Part shown: piece by piece, positions 27,557-35,455 of the stretch
How the letters are laid out: each line of letters opens with the position of its first letter
How positions within the stretch are numbered: the stretch's first letter is position 1
Source of the DNA: Opitutaceae bacterium
GTDB taxonomy: Bacteria; Verrucomicrobiota; Verrucomicrobiia; Opitutales; Opitutaceae
DNA length: 64,000 nt
Direction of reading: 5' to 3'
Assembly (NCBI GenBank): GCA_016794625.1
Contig: JAEUGY010000009.1
Location: 48,330 to 112,329 of the forward strand
Program-made: the position numbers and the translations under genes
Notes under the pieces: generated by a model
Databases searched by the model: none
Seen by the model: only the letters and a program-made list of their open reading frames with translations
Told to the model about the DNA's origin: nothing

Positions 27557-27848
27557 GGCGCCGGTTGTGCGTCGCTGAAACCAAAACGAACGTACGCTGT
27601 GGTTCATCGGCCGTTCCCCGGCGTCGACGGAGCGACGCCCTCCAACTGAGACCGATCCCATTCCACATCCGACATCAGCGGCCTTGAAATCATGCGGCCT
27701 CAGCGAGGCCACCTCCAACGGGCACCCGCAGGGTTCTCTACTGGAGGGCGCCGCTCCGTCGGCGCCGGTTACGCGTCGTTAAAACCAAAACGAACGTACG
27801 CTGTGGTTCATCGGCCGTCCCCCGGCGTCGACGGAGCGACGCCCTCCA
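27557..27848. repeat. Palindromic repeat cluster A (one complete copy and one partial copy)
   Basis: A complete copy occupies 27693-27848. It consists of a 49-base head containing a GGCCTC-AGC-GAGGCC hairpin, then a 107-base element (27742-27848). The element's 27-base ends are inverted repeats of each other with two mismatches (first arm TGGAGGGCGCCGCTCC, last arm ending GCGACGCCCTCCA). An 88-base partial copy at 27557-27644 matches the second part of the complete copy (27761-27848) with about five differences. The cluster fills the gap between two convergent genes. The loop is strongly conserved and holds its own small palindrome, CGTACG. Confidence 0.88.
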
Positions 27849-27995
27849 GTCGAGCCCGATCGTCATGAACGAGGTAGATCTGCGTCCGATTGAGGCGATG
27901 CGCCTGCACGGCCGCGGGGGAAAAAACAAGGCCGGCCGCGACGCCCCCACAGACGCCACGGCCGGTTGTATCAGGCGGAAAGAATGAACTTTCGC

Positions 27996-30173
27996 CTAAA
28001 GTGCGTGATCGATCGAAACGTAGGCCAGCGGACCGTGATAGTCCGAATTGCCTCCACTCGTGTCGTTCTTGCTCTCCACGTATCCGATCTTGGCCATGCC
28101 GATCCAGTCCTTGTTGAAGCGGTGCTTCACGCCGACCGAGATCTCGATGTCCTTCACCGCCACGCCATAGGGCATGGTGAGCGGCGCCAGAATGGAATTG
28201 TCGTTGTTGGCCTTGTAGTACGTCAGCTGCAGCTGCGCGTCCGTGTCCTTGTCGATCGCAAATCCGGTGAGCGCCGTACCCGTGACGTAGTTGTTGTCTG
28301 AGTTCTGCAGCACCTTGTTGGTGTCAAAGGCGATCGCGGTCGATGTGGCCGGCGTCACGCCGGCCCGTGGGTAGATCGTGCTGATGACATGATAGACTAC
28401 GCTGCCCGTGAGCTGCACGTACCAGAAACGATTGGGATTCCAGTCAACGCTCTCGCTGATGGTATAACTCTTGGAATCGAGCGAGTCGTAGGCCGGGAAG
28501 TCGGGCAGATAACCGGTGACCTGCATTTCGCCGCGCTGGGTGACCAACCGGGTGCTGAACCCAAGGGTCGGAATCGGCTTCACGGAGGCAAAGATCTTGT
28601 ATCCGGTGTACTCGGAATCCAACAGGTAATGATCCCCGATCCGGGCATCAAAGCCCACCGTATTGTCCTCGTGTCCCTTGCGAAACACCTCCGTGCGCAG
28701 GGTGAAGACATCGGACTGCTTCCACGACGCACCCGCCGTGTAGTTGCCATGATCCTCGGTCACCCGCTGGATCGCCAGCGTGCCATTGGCGGCTGTCAGC
28801 GGGTTGTAGGCGGAGCTGTTGCGCTCCACGCCGCTCAGATCCCGCTGGCTGCCGTTGAAGTAGAGCGCGAGATTCTTGATGCCCGAGTAACGCAGTTCCA
28901 GGACGGGCGTCTTCACGTCCTGCTGCAGCTTGGACCAGCCCTGACGAGGCGTGCTCGCCACCGTCACGGCCGGCGTGCCGGAAGCCGAGACCACGGTGTA
29001 ACTCATGGCGCCGCGGATGTACTCGCTCTGCGCGCGGTAGGCCAGTTTCACGAGCAGGTTCTTGCTGGGGTGGTAGTCGAGGGCGATGCTGCCCGTATAG
29101 TCCTTGACGCGAGTTCCGCCGGCGAGGCCGAGGTAGTTGTCGGTCGCCACCAAAACGACTCCGTTCGCGGTCGGCGTGCTGGTGACCAGGGGTCGTCCGC
29201 CGCTGAGGGTGGAATGGATCAGATCGTAGGCCGCGTTCAGCCGCACGGTGAATTTATCATTGAGCACCGTATCCGAAACAAAGTGCGCACCCGTGGTCTG
29301 GGTCTCCATGGCCTCCCTCTCGGTGATGACCACCTGATTGTTCATTTGATTGGACGGCAGCAGCACGGTCGAGGGCGGAGTCGGAAACGGCCGCACTTCG
29401 CCCGGGAAACGGGTGACAAACCGCGTGTCGTCATTGTCGGTGCGATCCGCCAGCAGCGTCAGTTGCGCGGTGGTCTGGCCGACCGTGTGCTTGACCGTGG
29501 CCTCGATCATTTCATGCCGCTCGTTCACCTCGATGTAGCTGGGCGCCATCTTGCGCACTGGCGAGATCGGCGAGACATTGTTCGGCAGGCCGGTCAGACT
29601 GGAGTCGCCCCAGATGGTCGAGTCCTTGCGACCCGTGCGCAGGTCATTGATGTAGCGTACGGTGAAGACCGGGGCGTTGGGCAGCGTCACCGTGCCCTCG
29701 ACCCAGAACTTGCTCCGGTCAATGTGCAGATCCGTGTCTTGGAGCGGCATCCACTGCTTGTTCAGCGGAAAGAACCCACCGACACCGTCGTAGAAGGTGC
29801 GGAAGCGTTTGTACCCTGTTTCGAAGACACCCACCTCGTTCTTGGCGATGTTCACCTTGCCCAGGTAGTCCTCGGAGCCCACCAGGGCGCGTCCATCGAT
29901 GACCATCGTGGTCTCCTTCGACAGGTCGCGGGACAGATGCAGATCCTCGATGCCCGCGCCACCATCACCGGGACGTGTGGTGCGACTTTGATAGGAAGAT
30001 TTGCTGCCGCTGATCGACGGCGCCTGGCCGCTGATCTTGATGTAGTTTTCGAAGTGAGGAAAGGCATCGGCCTCGGCATTGCCCGCCGCGGAGACGGACG
30101 TTCCGGAGAGGACCAGCAAAGCCCCCGCCAGCGTGCAGGGGAGTCGGAAGTTGAAGAACAGCTTCGTGCTCAT
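27996..30173 (-). CDS. MtrB/PioB-like outer-membrane beta-barrel porin of a porin-cytochrome unit
   Basis: The 725-residue product has a signal peptide (about 30 residues ending SVSAAG), then a very long run of alternating strands typical of a large barrel, such as VDWNPNRFWYVQLTGSVVYH and VGVKHRFNKDWIGMAKIGYV. The late region and overall length match MtrB/PioB family barrels, which hold a periplasmic multihaem cytochrome and carry electrons across the outer membrane. The cytochrome gene is 18 bases upstream on the same strand, which supports the call. It lacks the N-terminal CXXC of Shewanella MtrB and does not end in phenylalanine (ends SIDHAL). No outer-surface cytochrome gene is nearby. 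A shadow frame on the plus strand is not a gene. Confidence 0.82.
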   Translation of the reverse strand: MSTKLFFNFRLPCTLAGALLVLSGTSVSAAGNAEADAFPHFENYIKISGQAPSISGSKSSYQSRTTRPGDGGAGIEDLHLSRDLSKETTMVIDGRALVGSEDYLGKVNIAKNEVGVFETGYKRFRTFYDGVGGFFPLNKQWMPLQDTDLHIDRSKFWVEGTVTLPNAPVFTVRYINDLRTGRKDSTIWGDSSLTGLPNNVSPISPVRKMAPSYIEVNERHEMIEATVKHTVGQTTAQLTLLADRTDNDDTRFVTRFPGEVRPFPTPPSTVLLPSNQMNNQVVITEREAMETQTTGAHFVSDTVLNDKFTVRLNAAYDLIHSTLSGGRPLVTSTPTANGVVLVATDNYLGLAGGTRVKDYTGSIALDYHPSKNLLVKLAYRAQSEYIRGAMSYTVVSASGTPAVTVASTPRQGWSKLQQDVKTPVLELRYSGIKNLALYFNGSQRDLSGVERNSSAYNPLTAANGTLAIQRVTEDHGNYTAGASWKQSDVFTLRTEVFRKGHEDNTVGFDARIGDHYLLDSEYTGYKIFASVKPIPTLGFSTRLVTQRGEMQVTGYLPDFPAYDSLDSKSYTISESVDWNPNRFWYVQLTGSVVYHVISTIYPRAGVTPATSTAIAFDTNKVLQNSDNNYVTGTALTGFAIDKDTDAQLQLTYYKANNDNSILAPLTMPYGVAVKDIEISVGVKHRFNKDWIGMAKIGYVESKNDTSGGNSDYHGPLAYVSIDHAL

Positions 30174-30191
30174 GGTGGATCGTCTCGGGGG

Positions 30192-30992
30192 TTAGTTGCG
30201 GAAGTGGTAGCTGGCGTTGGAACCGTGCGGCTGCTCATGGCAGCCCGCGCTCCAACAGGTGCCCTGCATCATACGCGTGCTGTGATTCTCGGCCGTCCGC
30301 CGGATCGCGTTGGCGTTGATCTGGCCGGACGAACCGGCGGTGGGCGCCTCCAGGTGACAGCGCAGACAGAGGTTCGCGTCGCGGGCGACCAGCATCTTGG
30401 CGTTGATCGAACCGTGCGGATTGTGACAGGCGACACAGCCTTCGCGCATGGCACCGTGTTCGTAAACGAAGGGCCCCTTCTGCTGGGTGTGACACTTGAC
30501 GCAGGTTTCATTCTGCGCTTCCAGATCCACACCCGTGCCGGCGATGGCGTTGCCCTTGTGCATATCGTGGCAATCTCCGCAGCTCATCTTGCCATTCATC
30601 ACCTGGTGACTGTTGGGCAGAGAGAACTGGGCTCGCTTGTCGAGGTGACACTGGAAGCATGTTTCCGGGGACTCCTCCGGATTCACAATCGTACCCTTGG
30701 TTCCGCCTGATTTGACGTGCAGGCTCCCTGGGCCATGGCAGGCCTCGCACCCCGTGTCGCCCACCTTGGCATCGGTCAATGCGAGCCGCGCGTGAGAGGC
30801 GGTCTCGAAGTGATCCGTCTGGTCACTGTGACACTGCGCGCACTCCTTCGACCCGACAAACTCCGCACCGGCGACTTGCGGCGGGACGAGCATCGTGCGA
30901 TTGACCGCGACACAGGAGATGAGAAGCAGCCCCCAGGCCGCTATCCCTCCGAACATCAGGACGTTTCGCGTCAGACGCGGTTTGGACTTCAT
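30192..30992 (-). CDS. DmsE/MtrA-like multihaem c-type cytochrome, probably eight haems
   Basis: The 266-residue protein has seven CXXCH haem sites (starting at Cys51, 82, 112, 138, 164, 186 and 209) and a last atypical CX4CH site, CWSAGCH, at 246-252. Relatives of the DmsE/MtrA family usually bind ten haems, so this one is shorter. The first site sits in VGSKECAQCHSDQTDHF, and TASHARL follows, as in that family. The N-terminus has one hydrophobic stretch ending LISC (Cys27), a possible lipobox, so the protein may be lipid-anchored rather than soluble. I start at the ATG at 30992. With the downstream barrel it should form a transmembrane electron conduit. Confidence 0.86.
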   Translation of the reverse strand: MKSKPRLTRNVLMFGGIAAWGLLLISCVAVNRTMLVPPQVAGAEFVGSKECAQCHSDQTDHFETASHARLALTDAKVGDTGCEACHGPGSLHVKSGGTKGTIVNPEESPETCFQCHLDKRAQFSLPNSHQVMNGKMSCGDCHDMHKGNAIAGTGVDLEAQNETCVKCHTQQKGPFVYEHGAMREGCVACHNPHGSINAKMLVARDANLCLRCHLEAPTAGSSGQINANAIRRTAENHSTRMMQGTCWSAGCHEQPHGSNASYHFRN

Positions 30993-31267
30993 GGCAGTTG
31001 GTACGAGGGTGGTTTGGGTCGTGAGACCGTGGGGCAAGTCTGACGCCGACTGTCATCGTCCATCCCCGCTTTCCTGACTGCGCATCGGTTGCCCAAGCCT
31101 GCGCGCAGGTTGTTAATTCATATCAGACAATCTCATACAGTAACCCGCACGAAATAAGGAGCAGCGCCCCATGTCGGACCGCGCGGCGCTCCTGTCTGCG
31201 CTGGGATGGAAGACGCTTCCGCGTTGAAGCCAAGTCATCCGGCGGCGTAACGCGGCACGCGGCCCCG

Positions 31268-31648
31268 CGGCGTCGACGGAGCGACGCCCTCCAACTTAGC
31301 CCAATCTCAGTCAACACAACGATTCTACATCCCGACAATCTGACGCCCATGTGCGGCCTCAGCGAGGCCGCCTACAACCCGGGTGTCCGCAGGGCTCTCC
31401 CCTGGAGGGCGCCGCTCCGTCGGCGCCGGTGGCGCGTTGCTGAAACCAAAACAATCGCACGCTGTGATTCATCGGCCGATCCCCGGCGTCGACGGAGCGA
31501 CGCCCTCCATCGGGGCTTAATCTCAATCAACAAGGTCCATCTACAAACTCTCTAGTCCATGCGGCCTCAGCGAGGCCGCCTACAACCCGGGCGCCCGCAG
31601 GGCTCTCCCCTGGAGGGCGCCGCTCCGTCGGCGCCGGTGGCGCGTTGC
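31268..31648. repeat. Palindromic repeat cluster B (one complete and two partial copies)
   Basis: The complete copy at 31352-31509 is 158 bases, with a 107-base element at 31403-31509 that has the same 27-base inverted ends as cluster A. A second copy at 31560-31648 repeats the first 89 bases of it with two differences and then stops ten bases before the next gene's stop codon. A degenerate right end alone lies at 31268-31293. The cluster fills most of a 665-base gap. Bases 30993-31267 contain no gene that I can support; an AT-rich patch near 31110-31145 may hold the cytochrome promoter. Confidence 0.88.
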
Positions 31649-31657
31649 GAGGGAACC

Positions 31658-33091
31658 TTACGTCGTCGCGGACGGAAGTCCGGATCGAAGATACGCCACG
31701 ATGCCGGCGGCATCATAGCTGTCGCGGTCGGGAGCCGCGAGGCGGGAGAGTTCGGCGAGCTCGTTGCCGGCGGTCACGATCGCGGGTTCCATCCGTCCGT
31801 CGCGGACCTGTCCAAGACCCACGGTCGCGGCCAGGCCATTACACAGGCACTTGCGTCCCTCGGCGTCGGCGGCCAGCCCGCCTTTGCGAACAAAATCGTC
31901 CACCGGTTCGGCCGGACAGCGGTAACCCAGCGTACCATCCGGTTTCCGATAGGCGCGTCTCAGGAATCCGAGATCGCAGATCCGTTCGCGAGACGCGTAG
32001 GTAGCGGGATCGGACAAGGTGCCCGGAACCTCGACCACCTTGAACGGAAAGCCCGTCGGAGACGCCTGAGGGTCGGTGAAGACCGGTACGGCACCTTCGC
32101 GGCTCGACTGCAGCACCCGAGCCTTGAGCGCGGGATCTATCCCGGATTCGGCGCTGAACGCAAAGGCCGTGCCCACCTGGATGCCACGAGCGCCGAGCTC
32201 CAAGGCCTCGGCCAGTTTGTCGGGGCGACCGAAGGAACCTGCCAGCCAGAACGGAAGGCCGAGCTCGCGAAACTTCGCCAGATCCGGGGTGTCGCGCGGT
32301 CCGTAGACCGGCTCGCCCTTTGCGCTGAGCTGCAGGGGCCCGCGCGGCGGGGCGTTGTGGCCGCCCGCGGTCTCTCCTTCGACCACAAAGCCATTCACCT
32401 GCCCGCTCGATTTCTTGGCCAGCGTCTGGGCCAACACCGCTGACGACACGATGGCCAGAAACAGCGGGCGGGCCAGGGTCGGTGCCGGACCTCCGAAGAA
32501 CGCACGCGGATCAAATGTCGATTTCCATTCCTCACCGGGTTGGGCGCCCTCGACGTCCATCTTCATCTCCACCGCTTCGCCCGCCGACAAGCGGTCGAGG
32601 ATGCCCGGAATCTGGCGCGGAATGCCGGCGCCCATGAGCACGTAGTCGACCCGCGCCAGCAGCGCCCCATACAGGGTCGGCAGCGCACCCACCTGGATTT
32701 TCTCAAGCAAGTTGATTCCGACCCGCCCCGCATGGCCCTCTTTCGCGAGAAACACCTCCACGAATCCGGCTGCAACCGTCAGCTCGGTCAGCGCCTCGCC
32801 GCAGGTGACCGACGGCATGGAGGTCAGGCGGAAGGGCTGGTCGGCCGGTTTTCCACCGGGAATGAAATAGGCCTGCAGGATGCGTTCCGCCACGTCCGGA
32901 CGGGGAAACTGGCCCAGGGCGCGTCGCAGGTCTCCTTCGGGATCCCCCTGCTGCAACCGTCGCGCCAGCACCATGGCCAGGGCCGTGCCGGACACCACGC
33001 CGAGTTCACCCGCCTGCGCCACCGCCCGGGCCAGCCGCCAACTGGAAACGGCGACGCCCATGCCGCCTTGGATGATCTTCGGAGTGTGCAT
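31658..33091 (-). CDS. Nitronate monooxygenase / 2-nitropropane dioxygenase-like flavoprotein
   Basis: The 477-residue product has the FMN-dependent TIM-barrel pattern of this family: KIIQGGMGVAVSSWRLARAVA at the start, VDYVLMGAGIP, the hallmark GGHNAPPRGP near residue 250 and GARGIQVGTAFAFSAESG near 320. Relatives oxidise nitronates or act as enoyl reductases in lipid or polyketide synthesis (FabK/PfaD type). The C-terminal extension with CLCNGL is longer than in simple nitronate monooxygenases and is closer to PfaD-like proteins, but there is no polyketide gene nearby. The ATG at 33091 is chosen because it begins the conserved barrel; the frame extends further upstream without meaning. Confidence 0.8.
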   Translation of the reverse strand: MHTPKIIQGGMGVAVSSWRLARAVAQAGELGVVSGTALAMVLARRLQQGDPEGDLRRALGQFPRPDVAERILQAYFIPGGKPADQPFRLTSMPSVTCGEALTELTVAAGFVEVFLAKEGHAGRVGINLLEKIQVGALPTLYGALLARVDYVLMGAGIPRQIPGILDRLSAGEAVEMKMDVEGAQPGEEWKSTFDPRAFFGGPAPTLARPLFLAIVSSAVLAQTLAKKSSGQVNGFVVEGETAGGHNAPPRGPLQLSAKGEPVYGPRDTPDLAKFRELGLPFWLAGSFGRPDKLAEALELGARGIQVGTAFAFSAESGIDPALKARVLQSSREGAVPVFTDPQASPTGFPFKVVEVPGTLSDPATYASRERICDLGFLRRAYRKPDGTLGYRCPAEPVDDFVRKGGLAADAEGRKCLCNGLAATVGLGQVRDGRMEPAIVTAGNELAELSRLAAPDRDSYDAAGIVAYLRSGLPSATT

Positions 33092-33359
33092 GGTTTGGAT
33101 TTGGGGCGGACACTCCCGGTGCGCCCGTCGGAACGGCCACCTGACGGGCGGAGGCCGCAGGTTCTGACCACACCGGTGTGTCCAACCCGCGGATCCTGAT
33201 CCGACGCACCGGCACCCTAGGGACCGCTCTGCCGCAAAAGAAGTCCGCGGCGCGCCACGGCAGCGAACTAGTAGGACGAGCCCGGTCCTCGAATCGAAAA
33301 CGTAATAGTCACTTGACGACGAGAACGACCGTCCCTGGCAAACCCCCACTCCACCGGGC

Positions 33360-33713
33360 TCACGGCTTCGCGATCGTCCAGCCGTACTCCTTCGCCTTCC
33401 GCTCGACGTAGGCGCGCTCGCGCTTCAGGCGGGTGGTCGCGCTTTCGACGCGGCGACGGACCGGACGGTCCACCCGGGCCCGTTCCACCACCACCACCTT
33501 GATCTCGTCGCCCACCTGCAGGCGCCGGCTGCACCAGCTGACGTGCGCGGCGTTCCGCGTGATGTATCCACTGACGCGCAGCTCCAGTTCCTCGTGCTGC
33601 GCTTCGCCTGAACCGCCCGAGGACCAGATCAGGGAGGAGATGACCGCGCCGGAGCGGTTGAGCCCGGCTGTGCAGGTCTTGCGACCATTGCGATAGACTT
33701 CAAGGGCTGTCAT
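33360..33713 (-). CDS. Small protein of unknown function
   Basis: I do not recognise a family. The 117-residue protein begins MTALEVYRNGRKTCTAGL at the ATG at 33713. An AAAAGGA ribosome-binding site lies at the right distance upstream and rules out the longer open frame to 33842. The first 75 residues look like a strand-rich domain with a Trp-Cys-Ser-Arg segment (VSWCSRRLQVGDEIKVVVVERARVD). The last 40 form a highly basic helix (RRRVESATTRLKRERAYVERKAKEYGW). The layout suggests a compact beta domain with a basic tail, perhaps nucleic-acid or protein binding, which is speculation. No signal peptide is present. Confidence 0.6.
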   Translation of the reverse strand: MTALEVYRNGRKTCTAGLNRSGAVISSLIWSSGGSGEAQHEELELRVSGYITRNAAHVSWCSRRLQVGDEIKVVVVERARVDRPVRRRVESATTRLKRERAYVERKAKEYGWTIAKP

Positions 33714-33831
33714 GGCGTCCTTTTCGTTGGGGTTGGCGGTAACCGATGACTTCGACGACGCGATGATGCTGGCGGAATCCACCAACGGGCTCAAGTCAGC
33801 GTTGCAGGAGAAAACCCGCGCCGATCTCCCA

Positions 33832-35340
33832 CTACCGTCCATAGCCTTTGACCGGCACCGGAGGCGTGGGAGGCGGCGGGGTCAAACCGTGGGCACGCAG
33901 GACGGAATGGAACGCGTCGATCGTCTCAAACGAGGGCTTGAAGTTCCCGAACCGATGCCCCTCCGCCACCAGGAGCGGCGTCCATCCGCGCTGGTTGGGC
34001 CGGTTCCAGATCTCGATCTTCGCACCGCGCGCATCGAGCAGGCGCACCACCTTGGGAAAGTTGGCATAGGCGGCGCCGTGCATGGCAGTCTCACCGAAAT
34101 TCGAGACGGCATTCACATCGGCACCGAGGCCGAGCAGGTACGTGACCGCCTCGACCGCTTCGTCCTCCGTGCCGGCTTCCTCATCCGCGGACCGCGTGCC
34201 CAAACCGGCGGCCGCCATGAGCGCCGTGCACCCGTCGGCATTGGTCAGCGTCGGATCGGCGCCGAGTTCAACGAGCAGGCGCAGGTACGCGGTGTCCGCC
34301 GTGTCGGCCGCCAGAAGAAACGGAGTGCAGCCCTTGCGCGCGAGCCGTCCTCCACCGGACGGCCCGCCGGTCAGTCGCAGGTTTACGTCGGCGCCTTTGG
34401 CCACGAGCTTCCGGATCAACTGCTCACTCGTCAGATTGCCCGAACCCTCCGGGATGGGATCCCCCTCGTCCTCGCCTCGATCGGGTTTTCGGATCCAGGA
34501 CAGGATATGCAGGGGACTGTATCCGGACCGCAAATCGTTCGGGTCCGCCCCGAGGTCGAGCAGGATCCCGGCCAGCTCGAACCTGCCATTTTCCACTGCC
34601 AGGGTCAGCGCGCTCGTGCCTCGCTTCGGCAGCTTGTTCCCGGTGCGCGTGGGGGCGGTAACGGCATGGAGATCGGCTCCGGCCTGCAGCAGCCGGCGGA
34701 CCACCGCGATGTGTCCGGCACGCACGGCGAAGAGTAGCGGCGTCAATCCGGTGGCAAGAGGAGTGTGGAGGTCGGCCCCGGCCGCCAGCAGCTGGTCGCA
34801 GACGGCCAGGTGCCCCTCCGCCGCCGCCCACATCAAGGCCGTTTGTCCCTGGGGCAACCGCGCGTTCACCGCCGCCCCGTTCGCCAGCAGGAGCGCCACC
34901 GGTCCGGGACGGCCGGTGCGCGACGCGGTCATCAAGGGTGTTTCTCCGCCCGGCAGCGCCAAGTTCGGATCCGCCCCGCCGGCCAGCAGGAGCGACACCA
35001 CGTCGGCATGACCGCACAGGCAGGCCAGCGACAACGGGGTCACTCCATAACGATTGGTCGCATCCACCGCCGCTCCGGCCGCAAGCAGCGAGCGCACCAG
35101 ATCGACCTGCTCATGATGCACCGCCCAGTGCAACGCGGTCATGCCGTCGACCTGCGCCGTGCGCACAGTCTCCGCTCGGACCGTGGCGCGAGCCGCGGCA
35201 AACTCCTTCCGTTCCACGAGGTCGGGCAGTGTATGGGAACCTGGCGCCGCGGCCAAGCCGAGCGCCAGGCCGAGGAACACGCAGGACACGCGATGCCACC
35301 CGACGCGGCCGGACCGGAGCGAGGGAACACCGGAATTCAT
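33832..35340 (-). CDS. Secreted ankyrin-repeat protein
   Basis: After a signal peptide (CVFLGLALGLAAAPG) the 502-residue protein consists of about ten ankyrin repeats. Canonical ones include GMTALHWAVHHEQVDLVRSL, GQTALMWAAAEGHLAV and GETAMHGAAYANFPKVVRL. The repeats are interrupted by an acidic insertion (DRGEDEGDPIPEG). The C-terminus is proline-rich. Ankyrin repeats bind proteins; no enzyme domain is attached. I use the ATG at 35340, which puts the signal peptide at the start; an in-frame ATG at 35430 would add 30 residues. It is 115 bases downstream of the DUF1552 gene, in the same direction, suggesting a functional link with the DUF1592/DUF1552 pair. Confidence 0.86.
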   Translation of the reverse strand: MNSGVPSLRSGRVGWHRVSCVFLGLALGLAAAPGSHTLPDLVERKEFAAARATVRAETVRTAQVDGMTALHWAVHHEQVDLVRSLLAAGAAVDATNRYGVTPLSLACLCGHADVVSLLLAGGADPNLALPGGETPLMTASRTGRPGPVALLLANGAAVNARLPQGQTALMWAAAEGHLAVCDQLLAAGADLHTPLATGLTPLLFAVRAGHIAVVRRLLQAGADLHAVTAPTRTGNKLPKRGTSALTLAVENGRFELAGILLDLGADPNDLRSGYSPLHILSWIRKPDRGEDEGDPIPEGSGNLTSEQLIRKLVAKGADVNLRLTGGPSGGGRLARKGCTPFLLAADTADTAYLRLLVELGADPTLTNADGCTALMAAAGLGTRSADEEAGTEDEAVEAVTYLLGLGADVNAVSNFGETAMHGAAYANFPKVVRLLDARGAKIEIWNRPNQRGWTPLLVAEGHRFGNFKPSFETIDAFHSVLRAHGLTPPPPTPPVPVKGYGR

Positions 35341-35455
35341 CCTGGACGGCTCACGCGAATGGGCCGCCTCGAGCGGGAGTCCCATCCCGCGCCGCAAAAG
35401 GCACGACCGCAGAGCATCAGGCAGGCTCATGGTGTAACGCGCACTTTTCTCGGTC

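Noticed and set aside
27742..27848. Simple rho-independent terminator
   Set aside because: There is no T-run after the stem, the loop is long and conserved, and copies also lie where no gene ends.
28389..30710. Long open frame on the plus strand (over 770 codons) across the porin-cytochrome genes
   Set aside because: It is antisense to two convincing genes, its composition is low-complexity with no family signature, and long antisense frames are expected in GC-rich DNA.
27557..31648. CRISPR array made of the repeated units
   Set aside because: Units are long, unevenly spaced, contain internal inverted repeats and have no short unique spacers; no cas gene is present.
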